Assembly: GCA_963841445.1 (NCBI GenBank)
Contig: CAWJCP010000002.1
Coordinates: 1,488,001 to 1,552,000, forward strand
Source of the DNA: Mayfieldus sp963841445
GTDB lineage: Bacteria > Actinomycetota > Thermoleophilia > Solirubrobacterales > 70-9
Direction: 5' to 3'
DNA: 64,000 nt
Shown: piece by piece, positions 41,883 through 49,955 of the stretch
Layout: each line of letters begins with the position of its first letter
Numbering within the stretch: position 1 is the first letter of the stretch
The notes under the pieces: model-generated
Databases searched by the model: none
Told to the model about the DNA's origin: nothing
Seen by the model: the letters and a program-made list of their open reading frames with translations, nothing else
Translations under genes and position numbers: made by a program

Positions 41883-43283
41883 ATGAGCACCGTCACGACA
41901 CCCGCCGAGGCCGCAGCGCAGGAGATCTCCGACTTCAACGGAGCGTTGATCGGCCCCGACGATGCCGATTACGAGCAGGCCCGCAAGGTCTATAACGCGA
42001 TGATCGACAAGCGGCCGGCGTTGATCGCCCGCTGCGCCGATCCCGAGGACGTCGCAAAGGTGGTCGGCTTCGCCCGCGATCACGACCTCTTGCTCGCGGT
42101 GCGCGGCGGGGGCCACAACGGCGCCGGGCTGGGGACCTGCGACGACGGGGTCGTCATCGACCTCTCGCTGCTCAAGGACATCGAGGTCGATCCGCAGGCG
42201 CGAACGGTCCGGGTCGGCGGAGGTTGCACCTGGGGTGAGGTAGACGCCGCCACCAACGAGCATGGCCTCGCCACCCCGAGCGGGATCATCTCGACGACCG
42301 GCGTCGGCGGGCTGACCCTTGGCGGTGGCCTTGGTCACCTGACCCGCAAGTGCGGGCTCGCGATCGACAACCTCATCGAGGCGGAGATCGTGCTGGCCAG
42401 CGGCGAACGTGTGCGCGCGAGCGCCGATGAGAACCCAGACCTCTATTGGGCGATCCGGGGCGGGGGCGGCAACTTCGGCGTCGTCACCTCATTCCTGTTC
42501 CGGCTCCACGAGGTGGGCACCGTCATCGGCGGCCCCACCTTCTGGCCCGTGGAGGCAAGCACCGACGTCCTCTCTGTCTACCGCGATTTCCTGCCCGCCG
42601 CCCCGCGTGAGTTGAACGGCTTCTTCGCCTTCACCACGGTGCCGCCGGCGCCGCCGTTTCCGGAGCCGCTCCACATGCGGAAGGTCTGTGGCGTGGTCTG
42701 GTGCTATGTCGGCGACGAAGCCGACGCGGCCAAGGCGATGGCGCCGCTTCTGGACGCGGCCCCGGAGCCGCTGATGCATGGCGTTCAGCCGATGCCTCAC
42801 CCTGCGCTGCAGAGCGCCTTCGACGGGCTGTACCCGGCCGGCGACCAGTGGTACTGGCGGGCCGACTTCGTCAAGGAGATCCCCGACGAAGCGGTCGAGG
42901 CGCATGCCCGGTTCGGCGCCGAGATGCCGACGATGCAGTCGACGATGCACATGTACCCGATCGACGGCGCCGCCCACGACGTCGGCTCGTCCGACACCGC
43001 GTGGAGCTACCGCGACGCAAATTGGGGCTCCGTCTTCGCGGGGGTCGACCCGGACCCAGCAAACGCCGGGGAGATCAGCAAGTGGACGATCGATTACTTC
43101 GAGGCCCTGCACCCCTACTCGGCCGGCGGCGCCTACGTGAACATGATGATGGACGAAGGTCAGGAGCGGGTCCGGGACAGCTATCGGGACAACTACGACC
43201 GGCTGGCCGGCATCAAGGCCAAGTACGACCCGGACAACACCTTCCGCGTCAACCAGAACATCGAGCCGAAGGCGCAGTCGTAG
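41883..43283 (+). CDS. FAD-linked oxidase (berberine-bridge-enzyme-like)
   Basis: The 466-residue flavoprotein has a PCMH-type FAD domain with RGGGHNGAGLGT, whose histidine is the usual covalent flavin attachment residue, and VGGGCTWGEVDAAT and TLGGGLGHL segments. The C-terminal BBE substrate region ends KYDPDNTFRVNQNI. Such enzymes oxidise sugars, alkaloids or small alcohols with O2. The start is ATG 41883 after a strong GAGGAGGAAG site. It is divergent from the regulator gene and ends before a hairpin terminator. The substrate is unknown. Confidence 0.93.
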   Translation: MSTVTTPAEAAAQEISDFNGALIGPDDADYEQARKVYNAMIDKRPALIARCADPEDVAKVVGFARDHDLLLAVRGGGHNGAGLGTCDDGVVIDLSLLKDIEVDPQARTVRVGGGCTWGEVDAATNEHGLATPSGIISTTGVGGLTLGGGLGHLTRKCGLAIDNLIEAEIVLASGERVRASADENPDLYWAIRGGGGNFGVVTSFLFRLHEVGTVIGGPTFWPVEASTDVLSVYRDFLPAAPRELNGFFAFTTVPPAPPFPEPLHMRKVCGVVWCYVGDEADAAKAMAPLLDAAPEPLMHGVQPMPHPALQSAFDGLYPAGDQWYWRADFVKEIPDEAVEAHARFGAEMPTMQSTMHMYPIDGAAHDVGSSDTAWSYRDANWGSVFAGVDPDPANAGEISKWTIDYFEALHPYSAGGAYVNMMMDEGQERVRDSYRDNYDRLAGIKAKYDPDNTFRVNQNIEPKAQS

Positions 43284-43306
43284 TCGTCGGATCAAAGCAG
43301 ACGAGG

Positions 43307-43334
43307 TGAGGGGCGGCGATCTGGCCGCCCCTCA
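43307..43334 (+). terminator. Hairpin terminator after the FAD oxidase gene
   Basis: An 11 bp perfect stem, core GAGGGGCGGC paired with GCCGCCCCTC, with a 6-nt loop, begins 24 bp after the oxidase stop. It is not followed by a clear U-tract, as is common in GC-rich actinobacteria. Confidence 0.65.
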
Positions 43335-43410
43335 GCGAGCGGGCGCAAAGCGCCTCCGGCGGCGACTTTGGCTGTTGCCACAGGGTCCGTCGCCGGGTAG
43401 ACTCCGCTCC

Positions 43411-44046
43411 ATGCGAGGGAGGAACAGGGGACCCGCGGGCTTGGCCCTGCTGGTGATTTTCGCGCTTGTGGTCGGCTTATTCGCCGGCTCCGCCGCGACC
43501 GCGTCCGGCGGCGGTGTAGCCAGGGCGTTCAACTTCAAGAGATGCATCAAAAAAGCGAAGAAGATCGAGAAGAAGGGCAAGCGCAAGAGGGCCAAGAGGA
43601 GGTGCCATAAGAAGAAGAAAAAGCAAAAGCATCAACAACAGGCGCAGGCTCCCGGGCCCCTGGTTCGCGCGACCTTGACTTGGGACTCGCAGCCGCCCGG
43701 CGGGGGCGGGAACATCGACCTCGATCTCTGGGTGTTCGATTCAAGCGGGAACAAGGCCCGGGCCGCTGCCAACACCATCCCCAACGCGACCTTCTCCCCC
43801 AATGACGTCAACGCTCCCGGCACCGAGACCTTCACGGATCTCGCCTACATCAACCCGAGCGGACGCAATTTCAGCTACGGAGTCTGCTATCAGGACGGCG
43901 GCTCGCAACACACGGTCTACAAGCTCGACTACGTGACGGCCGACGGCGCGCATCACTCCGCCTCTGAGGAGTACGGCTCCGACGGAGCATCCAGCTCCTT
44001 CAACGGCGGGGCTCCAATCCCCGCCAACTTCTGTAAGGCGCCCTAG
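43411..44046 (+). CDS. Secreted protein with lysine-rich linker and beta domain
   Basis: The 211-residue precursor has a signal peptide (LALLVIFALVVGLFAG, then ATASGGG), a very basic region (about 40-75) containing two cysteines (KRCIKKAKK and RRCHKKKKK), a glutamine patch, and a C-terminal beta-sandwich-like domain with IDLDLWVFDSSGN and FTDLAYINPSGRNFSYGVC. The beta domain resembles pre-peptidase-type or bacterial Ig-like modules. The start is ATG 43411, where the signal peptide begins. It lies between the terminator and tRNA-Arg. Function unknown. Confidence 0.75.
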   Translation: MRGRNRGPAGLALLVIFALVVGLFAGSAATASGGGVARAFNFKRCIKKAKKIEKKGKRKRAKRRCHKKKKKQKHQQQAQAPGPLVRATLTWDSQPPGGGGNIDLDLWVFDSSGNKARAAANTIPNATFSPNDVNAPGTETFTDLAYINPSGRNFSYGVCYQDGGSQHTVYKLDYVTADGAHHSASEEYGSDGASSSFNGGAPIPANFCKAP

Positions 44047-44051
44047 AGCAG

Positions 44052-44125
44052 CGCGCCCGACAGGATTCGAACCTGTGACCTTCGGTTTCGTAGACCGACG
44101 CTCTATCCAACTGAGCTACGGGCGC
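44052..44125 (-). tRNA. tRNA-Arg(ACG)
   Basis: A complete 74-nt tRNA on the minus strand. The acceptor pairs GCGCCCG with CGGGCGC, the anticodon loop is CTACGAA (ACG, edited by TadA to ICG), and the T loop is GTTCGAATC. CCA is not encoded. Confidence 0.95.
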
Positions 44126-44240
44126 GGGTAGCCGGAGACGAGAGCCCCCGGCGGGCTGATTCTACGTGTCGGGCGCCGAGATCTACGTGCCGGGCAGCAG
44201 GCCCGCAGCGCGAAGGGCCCGGTGTTCGCTCCAGGCTCGG

Positions 44241-44594
44241 TCAGGCTTCGTCGAGCTCCGGAAAGTAGCGCTGCAGGTGCGCGGTGATCGTGCCCCGCAC
44301 CCAGTCCTGGGTTGCACCGTCCGCGATCCGGTAGCGGGCGAGCAGCATCTTCTGGTCCACAAGCGGCGCGCCGGCGATCTCCCAGCGCACGACGAGGCGC
44401 TCGAAGAGCAGCTCGGTGCGGCGGCGCCAGGCGTCGTCATAGGAGGTCCCGCCCGTGGTCGAGACTGCCGCGATCTTTCCGATCGTGCCAGCGCTCAGCG
44501 ACTCTCGCAGGGTGAGGACGTTGCCGTCCGGATCGCTGTAGTCGACGGTCGGCTGCGGCCGCCGCTGATGCCGCTTTCCCTTGCGCTTCGCCAT
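44241..44594 (-). CDS. Conserved hypothetical protein at the end of the acyl-pathway operon
   Basis: The 117-residue protein has a basic N-terminus (MAKRKGKRHQRRPQ) and a predicted helical body, including LTLRESLSAGTIGKIAAVS and RRRTELLFERLVVRWEI. There are no membrane helices. It starts at ATG 44594, 70 bp downstream of the hotdog gene on the same strand, so it may be the last gene of the AfsA/ketosynthase operon. I recognise no family. It is followed by tRNA-Arg. Confidence 0.65.
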   Translation of the reverse strand: MAKRKGKRHQRRPQPTVDYSDPDGNVLTLRESLSAGTIGKIAAVSTTGGTSYDDAWRRRTELLFERLVVRWEIAGAPLVDQKMLLARYRIADGATQDWVRGTITAHLQRYFPELDEA

Positions 44595-44664
44595 CGCTAG
44601 CGGCCCTTGCCGGAACATTCGCCAGAAAGCGACCCGCTCCCGGCGAGGCCGGAAGACCGCCGTC

Positions 44665-45204
44665 TCACGGGCCGATCAGGCGCCCGACCTCCGAGGCCGG
44701 GCGAACCATCCCCCGCATCCGGTCCCGCTCCATGAACCGCACGTAGAAGCTGAACTGCTGCTCGCCGACGACCTCGCCCCCTTCGCCGACCACCTTCGCG
44801 GCCACCTCGACCGTCGCCTTGCGCGGGGCGCCCTCCCCTCCCTCGCCCCGCTCGAGGCCCTTGACCAGCTCGGTGATCGCGCCGATCGTGCCGCGCGCCC
44901 GCCCGCGGGGCTGAAAGGCCCCCGAGACCGTGAAGAAGATCGCGCCCTTGCCAGTCTCCACCGCCCGCGGCGCGATCGCGTCGCACATCTCGATCGCCGA
45001 GGCGGCCTCGCCCAGCGTGTAAACGGCCGACGGGGAGTGCTCGCCGTCCTCGCTGACGATCTCCGGACGAGACGGAATCGTGACCCGCGGCCGCCCGGGC
45101 GGAGCATCGCGATCGAGTGCGACGCCGAGGTGGCCGTGGAACGGAACGCTCAAGAGCTCGGCATAGAAGGCTTCCTGGACCATCTCGAAGGTGACCTCGT
45201 TCAT
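44665..45204 (-). CDS. Hotdog-fold thioesterase/dehydratase-like protein
   Basis: The 179-residue single hotdog protein has the N-terminal MVQEAFYAELL helix, SAVYTLGEAASAIEMCDAI as the central helix, and FFTVSGAFQPRGRARGTI as the long strand pair. It best resembles PaaI/DUF4442 thioesterase-like members. It is the gene after the AfsA-like protein, 12 bp away, in the same operon, so it probably acts on the acyl intermediate or releases the product. The precise reaction is not shown by sequence. Confidence 0.8.
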   Translation of the reverse strand: MNEVTFEMVQEAFYAELLSVPFHGHLGVALDRDAPPGRPRVTIPSRPEIVSEDGEHSPSAVYTLGEAASAIEMCDAIAPRAVETGKGAIFFTVSGAFQPRGRARGTIGAITELVKGLERGEGGEGAPRKATVEVAAKVVGEGGEVVGEQQFSFYVRFMERDRMRGMVRPASEVGRLIGP

Positions 45205-45216
45205 CGCCGCCGCCCG

Positions 45217-46128
45217 CTAGACCTGCTGCACCGTCAGGTCGGCCCTGCACACGGTTCGCCCCGCCTGGCTGAACTCGATCTTCGCCGCGGTCCCATCAAC
45301 GATCTCGATCGCGCAGTCGGTGCGGTCGTCAATCTCGGCGAAGGCGATGAACGAGAAGTCCGCCGCGCAGACGGTGAGCCGGCTCGGAGAAAGCTCGAGC
45401 TCGCGACAGGCGGCAGCCGTCGCGGCCTGCCTGGCTGCCTCGCAGAGCAGAAAGCCGCTGACGTGGTCAAGCGGTGGATTGAAGAAGGTCGGGTCGTCGG
45501 CGTCGAGGAGCAGGGTGCTGGCATAGGCGCCCCCGCCTTTGGCCTCCAGGCTGGAGATCGCCGCGTTCTCCTTTCGCTCGCGGCCGGTCAGGGTCTCGGC
45601 CTCGAGCCCCTCCGGCACCGGGTCACGGGGCTCGTGGCGGCTGCGCAGGCGGGCCCGGAACCGCTTGTATCGCTGCGCCGGCATCCAGAACGCCTGCACG
45701 TGGCCGCCGCCGCTCGGCCTTCCCGCGATCGTGTGGGTGGTGCTCATGAAGGCGCCCGAGGAGCTGCCGTTGGGCCGGAACTTGACCCCCGCGGCCCCGT
45801 CGTTTGTCGACAGGAGCAGGTGCTGCGACTCCGGCGTGCGCAGGTTGTTCTCCAGCGGCACCAGGGAAGCGCTGAGCCGGCGCATGAAGAACTCCGCGTC
45901 CGCCGCAACGCCGAGCAGGTTGATGGTCGAGAGCATCCCGACCTGGCTGACCGTCTCCGCGATCACGACCAGGTCATGAAAGGGCGTGCTGGTGTCGCTG
46001 TAGCGAGGATGGTCGATCGGAAGCAGGGCATCAAAGCCGAACCCGCCCTCCTGCGGCCCCCAGTCGGTGACGAAGGTCTGGCCGGGGCCCCGCTGCTGGA
46101 CCAGCTCGGGCAGCGGTGTAGCGGTCAT
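45217..46128 (-). CDS. AfsA-like double-hotdog protein (A-factor biosynthesis type)
   Basis: The 303-residue protein contains two hotdog repeats, each with a conserved glutamate helix: HDLVVIAETVSQVGML (Glu58) and DHVSGFLLCEAARQAA (Glu230). This tandem layout is the signature of AfsA/ScbA proteins, which join a beta-ketoacyl chain from an acyl carrier protein to dihydroxyacetone phosphate on the way to gamma-butyrolactone signals in Streptomyces. Its ATG overlaps the ketosynthase stop as ATGA (46125-46128). A dedicated ACP and ketosynthase upstream suggest they supply the acyl donor. A butenolide reductase gene is not visible. Confidence 0.78.
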   Translation of the reverse strand: MTATPLPELVQQRGPGQTFVTDWGPQEGGFGFDALLPIDHPRYSDTSTPFHDLVVIAETVSQVGMLSTINLLGVAADAEFFMRRLSASLVPLENNLRTPESQHLLLSTNDGAAGVKFRPNGSSSGAFMSTTHTIAGRPSGGGHVQAFWMPAQRYKRFRARLRSRHEPRDPVPEGLEAETLTGRERKENAAISSLEAKGGGAYASTLLLDADDPTFFNPPLDHVSGFLLCEAARQAATAAACRELELSPSRLTVCAADFSFIAFAEIDDRTDCAIEIVDGTAAKIEFSQAGRTVCRADLTVQQV

Positions 46129-47324
46129 GTCGAGATCACGAGCACAGCGTTGTGGCCTCCGAACGCGAAGGAGTTGGATAGCGCGACGGCGGCGTCACCG
46201 TTGCCGGCCGCCAGCGGCTTCGCCTCGCCCGGCACGTAGTCGAGATCAAGGCCCTCCTCGGGCTCCTCGAGGCCGATCGTGGGAGGGGCGACGCGATTGC
46301 GCAGCGACAGCAGCGTCGCAATCGCCTCGACACCCCCGGCGGCACCGATCGAGTGGCCGACCACCGACTTCGTGGAAGAGGTCGGAACCTTGTAGGCGTG
46401 ATCGCCCAGCGCGAGCTTCAGGGCATTGGTCTCGGAGCGATCGTTGTCCGGCGTCGAGGTGCCGTGCGCGTTTACGTAGTCGACGTCGGTGGGCTGCAGG
46501 CCGGCGTCGTCGAGCGCCTCCCGGATCGCCAGCGAGCAGACCTCTCCGCTGGGCTCCGATGCGGTGAGGTGAAAGCCGTCGGTGGTCGAGGCATAGCCCG
46601 AGACGTAGCCGAGGATCTCGGCGGACCGCTCGCGCGCCGCCTCGCCCCTTTCCAGGACCAGGACGCCGGCTCCCTCGCCCATCACGAATCCGTCCCGGCG
46701 CCGATCGAAGGGGCGACAGATGCCGGTTCGCGAAAGCGCCCCGGCGTTGCGGAACAGGGCCAGCCCGTATTCGTTGATGCTCGACTCGGCGCCGCCGACG
46801 ACCACGGCGTCGGCATTCCCGGCCCGCAGCATCCGCAGCCCGGCGCCGATCGCCTGGGCGCTCGACGCGCAGGCGGTGGCGATGCTGGCGGTCTCGCCGC
46901 GAAAGCCCCGGCGCATGCAGAGGATCGCCGGCAGCGCGTTCGGCATCGAGACCGGGACGGTGAGCACCCAGACTGCGTCGGAGCCCTGCGACTCCATCGC
47001 CTGGAGCTGGGTGGTCATCGTCTCGATCCCCCCGAACGCCACGCCCATCACGCAGGCGATGCGGCGAGGGTCGTAGGGGCATTCCTCGCCCCAGGCCTGG
47101 GTGAGAGCCTCGTCGGCCGCCATCAGGCCGAGCTGCGCGAAGCGCTCCGTGCGGCGCGCTTCCTTTCGCGAGACGATCTCGCCGGCGTCGAACTCCTTGC
47201 AGACGCCGAGGCCGTCCTCGAGCCCGTTGACCCCCTGCGACCACTTATCGAACAGGACCTCGGATCCGATCCCGAGCGGAGTGACTGCTCCGACGCCGGT
47301 TATCGCAGCGGGGGCGCCACTCAC
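46125..47324 (-). CDS. Beta-ketoacyl-ACP synthase (FabF-like ketosynthase)
   Basis: The 399-residue condensing enzyme has the full Cys-His-His triad: Cys152 in TACASSAQA, His287 in NAHGTSTP and His324 in VGHSIGAAGG, with Lys319 before it. It is therefore able to condense malonyl-ACP with an acyl primer, unlike chain-length factors that lack the cysteine. GTG 47324 overlaps the ACP stop as GTGA. Flanking genes supply the acyl carrier protein, ketoreductase and AfsA-like partner, so it probably serves a dedicated acyl pathway, not bulk fatty-acid synthesis. Confidence 0.93.
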   Translation of the reverse strand: MSGAPAAITGVGAVTPLGIGSEVLFDKWSQGVNGLEDGLGVCKEFDAGEIVSRKEARRTERFAQLGLMAADEALTQAWGEECPYDPRRIACVMGVAFGGIETMTTQLQAMESQGSDAVWVLTVPVSMPNALPAILCMRRGFRGETASIATACASSAQAIGAGLRMLRAGNADAVVVGGAESSINEYGLALFRNAGALSRTGICRPFDRRRDGFVMGEGAGVLVLERGEAARERSAEILGYVSGYASTTDGFHLTASEPSGEVCSLAIREALDDAGLQPTDVDYVNAHGTSTPDNDRSETNALKLALGDHAYKVPTSSTKSVVGHSIGAAGGVEAIATLLSLRNRVAPPTIGLEEPEEGLDLDYVPGEAKPLAAGNGDAAVALSNSFAFGGHNAVLVIST

Positions 47325-47575
47325 TTCGTGTAGCTCAACATCGCATCCTCGGCTTCGCCGAGAGTGCTGACATCCTCGAAGTCCTGCGGATCGACCTCGA
47401 TCCCGAACTCCTGATGCAGGATCTGGCCGAGCTCGAAGAGGTCGAGGGAGTCGATGTCGAGCTCCTCCAAAGTCGCCTGCGGCTGCAGCTTCTCCGAATC
47501 GGCGCCGAACTCGATCAGCGCAGCACGGATTCGCTGCGCGATCTGATCACGGGTGGCTGTTGCGATCGGCTCCAT
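47321..47575 (-). CDS. Acyl carrier protein
   Basis: The 84-residue acidic protein has the phosphopantetheine attachment site in ELDIDSLDLFEL (Ser43), followed by the usual FGIEVDPQDFEDVSTLGE helix region. The start is ATG 47575; an in-frame upstream extension lacks coding character. It overlaps the ketosynthase start by GTGA and follows the reductase by 19 bp, so it is the dedicated carrier of this operon. Confidence 0.93.
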   Translation of the reverse strand: MEPIATATRDQIAQRIRAALIEFGADSEKLQPQATLEELDIDSLDLFELGQILHQEFGIEVDPQDFEDVSTLGEAEDAMLSYTK

Positions 47576-47594
47576 GAAGATCTGACCGGGCCGG

Positions 47595-48395
47595 CTAGGC
47601 GTCGGTCGGGCTCGCTTCCTTCGGCTGCCAATACCGGCCGGCGGTTCCCAACCCGGCCGAGAAGCCGCCATCCATTGTCATGACGGTTCCGGAAATGTAA
47701 CCGGCCTCCTCGGAGGCCAGATAGCTGACCAACGAGGCGACTTCCTGCGGGTCGCCCAAGCGGCGGGCAGGGACTGCGGCCTTGGCCTGATCGGATGCCA
47801 TCTGCTCCGGAACGAAGTCTGTCTCGACGAGGCCGGGGGCGACGGCGTTCACCGTTACCCCCCGGCGGCTGACCTCCTGCGCGACGCTGCGGGTGAATCC
47901 TTCCAGGCCGGCCTTCGAGGCGGCATACGCGGCCTGGCCGGGCTGTGGGCGTACCGCGGAGATCGAGCTGACGTTGACGACGCGGCCGAAGCGCTTGCGC
48001 ATCATCGGGCCGATGGCACGCGAAGTGGTGTGAAAGGCGCCGTTGAGGTTCACGTCGATGACGCGACTCCAGTCCTCGGCGTCGAGGCCCTGGGTGAGCC
48101 GATCGTGACGCACACCGGCGTTGTTGACCAACACCAGCACCGGACCGTACCTTTTCTCGAGCGTTTCGAACATGCTCTGCACCGAGCTTTCATCGGCTAC
48201 ATCCGCCTGTATCTCAAGCGCCTGACCGCCATTTGCAGCGATTTGCTCGACGATCTTGCGGGCGCCCTCGACGTCCTGCCTGTAGTTGACCCCAACTGAC
48301 CATTGGTCAGTTGCAAGGGCGAGCGCGATCGCGGCGCCGATCCCCCTCGAAGCGCCGGTCACCAGCGCGCAGCCCTCGCGTTCATTGCCGCTCAT
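47595..48395 (-). CDS. Short-chain dehydrogenase, 3-oxoacyl-ACP reductase (FabG)-like
   Basis: The 266-residue protein is a classical SDR: nucleotide-binding TGASRGIG, NNAGV, catalytic Ser in NVSSISAV, and YAASKAG as the YxxxK motif. The C-terminal GYISGTVMTMDGG is typical of FabG-like reductases, which use NADPH. ATG 48395 overlaps the hotdog gene stop as ATGA. In this operon it probably reduces the beta-keto group made by the ketosynthase, or a later keto intermediate. Confidence 0.92.
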   Translation of the reverse strand: MSGNEREGCALVTGASRGIGAAIALALATDQWSVGVNYRQDVEGARKIVEQIAANGGQALEIQADVADESSVQSMFETLEKRYGPVLVLVNNAGVRHDRLTQGLDAEDWSRVIDVNLNGAFHTTSRAIGPMMRKRFGRVVNVSSISAVRPQPGQAAYAASKAGLEGFTRSVAQEVSRRGVTVNAVAPGLVETDFVPEQMASDQAKAAVPARRLGDPQEVASLVSYLASEEAGYISGTVMTMDGGFSAGLGTAGRYWQPKEASPTDA

Positions 48396-48859
48396 CGGTC
48401 CCCTTCCCCGCCGGCGGGGGTGACCTGCCAGCAGATGCTCATCGCGGTCACTGTGCGCCCTCCTTCGTCTCGCAACGTCACCCGGGTGGGAAGCTGAGCT
48501 CCCTCGCCGGCCCCGGCGCGGGCGAGCAACGAGTCCCAGTCGGCGTCGCCGGGCTCGGCGGTCGCGGTCACCAGTTGACCGGCGACGACCTTCTCGTAGG
48601 CGATCTCGCTGTCGATCATGCGCGCCCTGACCGAGCCGGCATGCGGCGCCAGCGCCGCCGCGACGAGGGCCCGGGAGGCGGCGTAACCGACCGCGAAAAG
48701 GGCTCCGGCGTGGCGGACGCCGGCGTGGTTGTCGAGCTCCGGCACCGGGCGCTGCTCGGCGATCGCGTGGCGGTCGTCCGCCTCGACGACGCTCGAAGCG
48801 GCGAACTCCGCGAACGGGTCCGGTTGCCCAATGGGATTGCTGGTTGCGCGCTCGGTCAA
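48392..48859 (-). CDS. Hotdog-fold protein (DUF4442/thioesterase-like), first gene of the acyl-pathway operon
   Basis: The 155-residue single-hotdog protein includes LDNHAGVRHAGALFAVGYAA, the usual central-helix pattern of DUF4442/PaaI-like thioesterases, then a YEKVVAGQLVTATAEPGD beta section. The only in-frame start near the front is TTG 48859, so the start is uncertain. Its stop overlaps the FabG-like start (ATGA). It may release or dehydrate the acyl chain; the second hotdog protein of the operon is at its other end. Confidence 0.75.
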   Translation of the reverse strand: MTERATSNPIGQPDPFAEFAASSVVEADDRHAIAEQRPVPELDNHAGVRHAGALFAVGYAASRALVAAALAPHAGSVRARMIDSEIAYEKVVAGQLVTATAEPGDADWDSLLARAGAGEGAQLPTRVTLRDEGGRTVTAMSICWQVTPAGGEGDR

Positions 48860-48985
48860 ATGAGGTCACCGCCACATTCGAACATGGCAGTTCGCGTGGT
48901 CGGTTGAGCTTCGTTGCCGCCGACGCTCTCCCTGCCGACGCCAGGCGTCGCCCGGCCTACGCCGCGCCGCCAGGCAGGAGCACGC

Positions 48986-49793
48986 TCAGGATGAGACGAA
49001 CACCGGCGTGCCGAGCGGAACGCGCCTGAAGAGCGCCCGCATCGTCGCGTCGGTGGCCCGGATGCAGCCGTGCGACGCGGCCTCGCCGACCGGGCCCGGG
49101 GTTCCGTGGATCGCGATTCGATCGCCGCCGAGCCAGCCGACCGGAAGATGGTCCTGGTGGCCGGAGAGGGCAAGCGCGCAGCAGCCGTAGTCGGGGCTGT
49201 TTCCGAAGTCGAGCGCGTCGGTGACCGAGAAGCGCCCGTCAGGGGTGGCGCTGGCGGCTGTCCCGACCGTGACCGTGAAGCGGCGCAGGACCCGGCGGCC
49301 GTAGCGAAGCACCATCTGCCGCCTCGCGGTCAGCACGCTCAACGAGTAGCGGGTCCAATAGCGGTCGAGCTTCGCGTCGTCAAAGCGCACCCAGCCGAGC
49401 TCGCCGTCGGGGAGCAACGGAGTGGTCACTCCGAGCCAGCGCCACGCTCACGGGCCACCGCGAGCACCCGGGGAGAGCCGAACTCCGAGCGCGAGCTCAC
49501 CGAGCGCACCAGCTTCCCGCCCGGGCTCGCGTAGAGCGGCACCTCGACTCCGTCACGCAGCGAGAGGATCTCGAAGTAGCGCCCCGCGGTGGCTGAGTCG
49601 CCAGGCTCGGAACCGGGCGCTTCGGCTCAGATCGCGCTGGAGCGCCTCGCGGGGCGATGCCGCCCCGTGGCGTTCCGGGAGCGCCTGTGTCACGGTCGTC
49701 GCCGCCGAACGCGACGAGCGCGTAGGCCAGGGCGACGCCCGCTACGGCGAATCCGAGGACGACGCCTATTGCGAGTGGTAGTCGACGCTTCAT
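48986..49793 (-). pseudogene. L,D-transpeptidase (YkuD type), interrupted by two frameshifts
   Basis: Three frames together give a membrane-anchored L,D-transpeptidase. MKRRLPLAIGVVLGFAVAG at 49793 is the anchor or signal. A shift near 49620 leads to GRYFEILSLRDGVEVPLYAS. A second shift near 49445 leads to WLGVTTPLLPDGELGWVRF and then the catalytic domain with IHGTPGPVG and SHGCIRATD, the latter carrying the active-site Cys. Such enzymes cross-link peptidoglycan 3-3. The residues around each break read through well, so it could be intact in the real genome. Confidence 0.8.
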
Positions 49794-49816
49794 TGGGATT
49801 TCGTCCTGCCGGACAG

Positions 49817-49905
49817 CGGAGAGGGAGGGATTCGAACCCTCGAGAGAGCTTGCGCCCCCTACTCGCTTAGCAGGCGAGTGCCTTCAGCCACTCGGCCACC
49901 TCTCC
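49817..49905 (-). tRNA. tRNA-Ser(GCU)
   Basis: A complete 89-nt class II tRNA on the minus strand. The acceptor pairs GGAGAGG with CCTCTCC, the anticodon loop is CTGCTAA (GCU, codons AGC/AGU), and there is a long variable arm. It lies between the L,D-transpeptidase and the PLP enzyme gene. Confidence 0.95.
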
Positions 49906-49955
49906 GGGCGCAGGTCGATGATAGTCGCGCCTCCCGCGGCCTATAGGCTCGCGCG

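Noticed and set aside
48405..48425. CCCCGCCGGCGGGG palindrome
   Set aside because: It lies inside the coding sequence of the first hotdog gene and is what high GC content readily produces.
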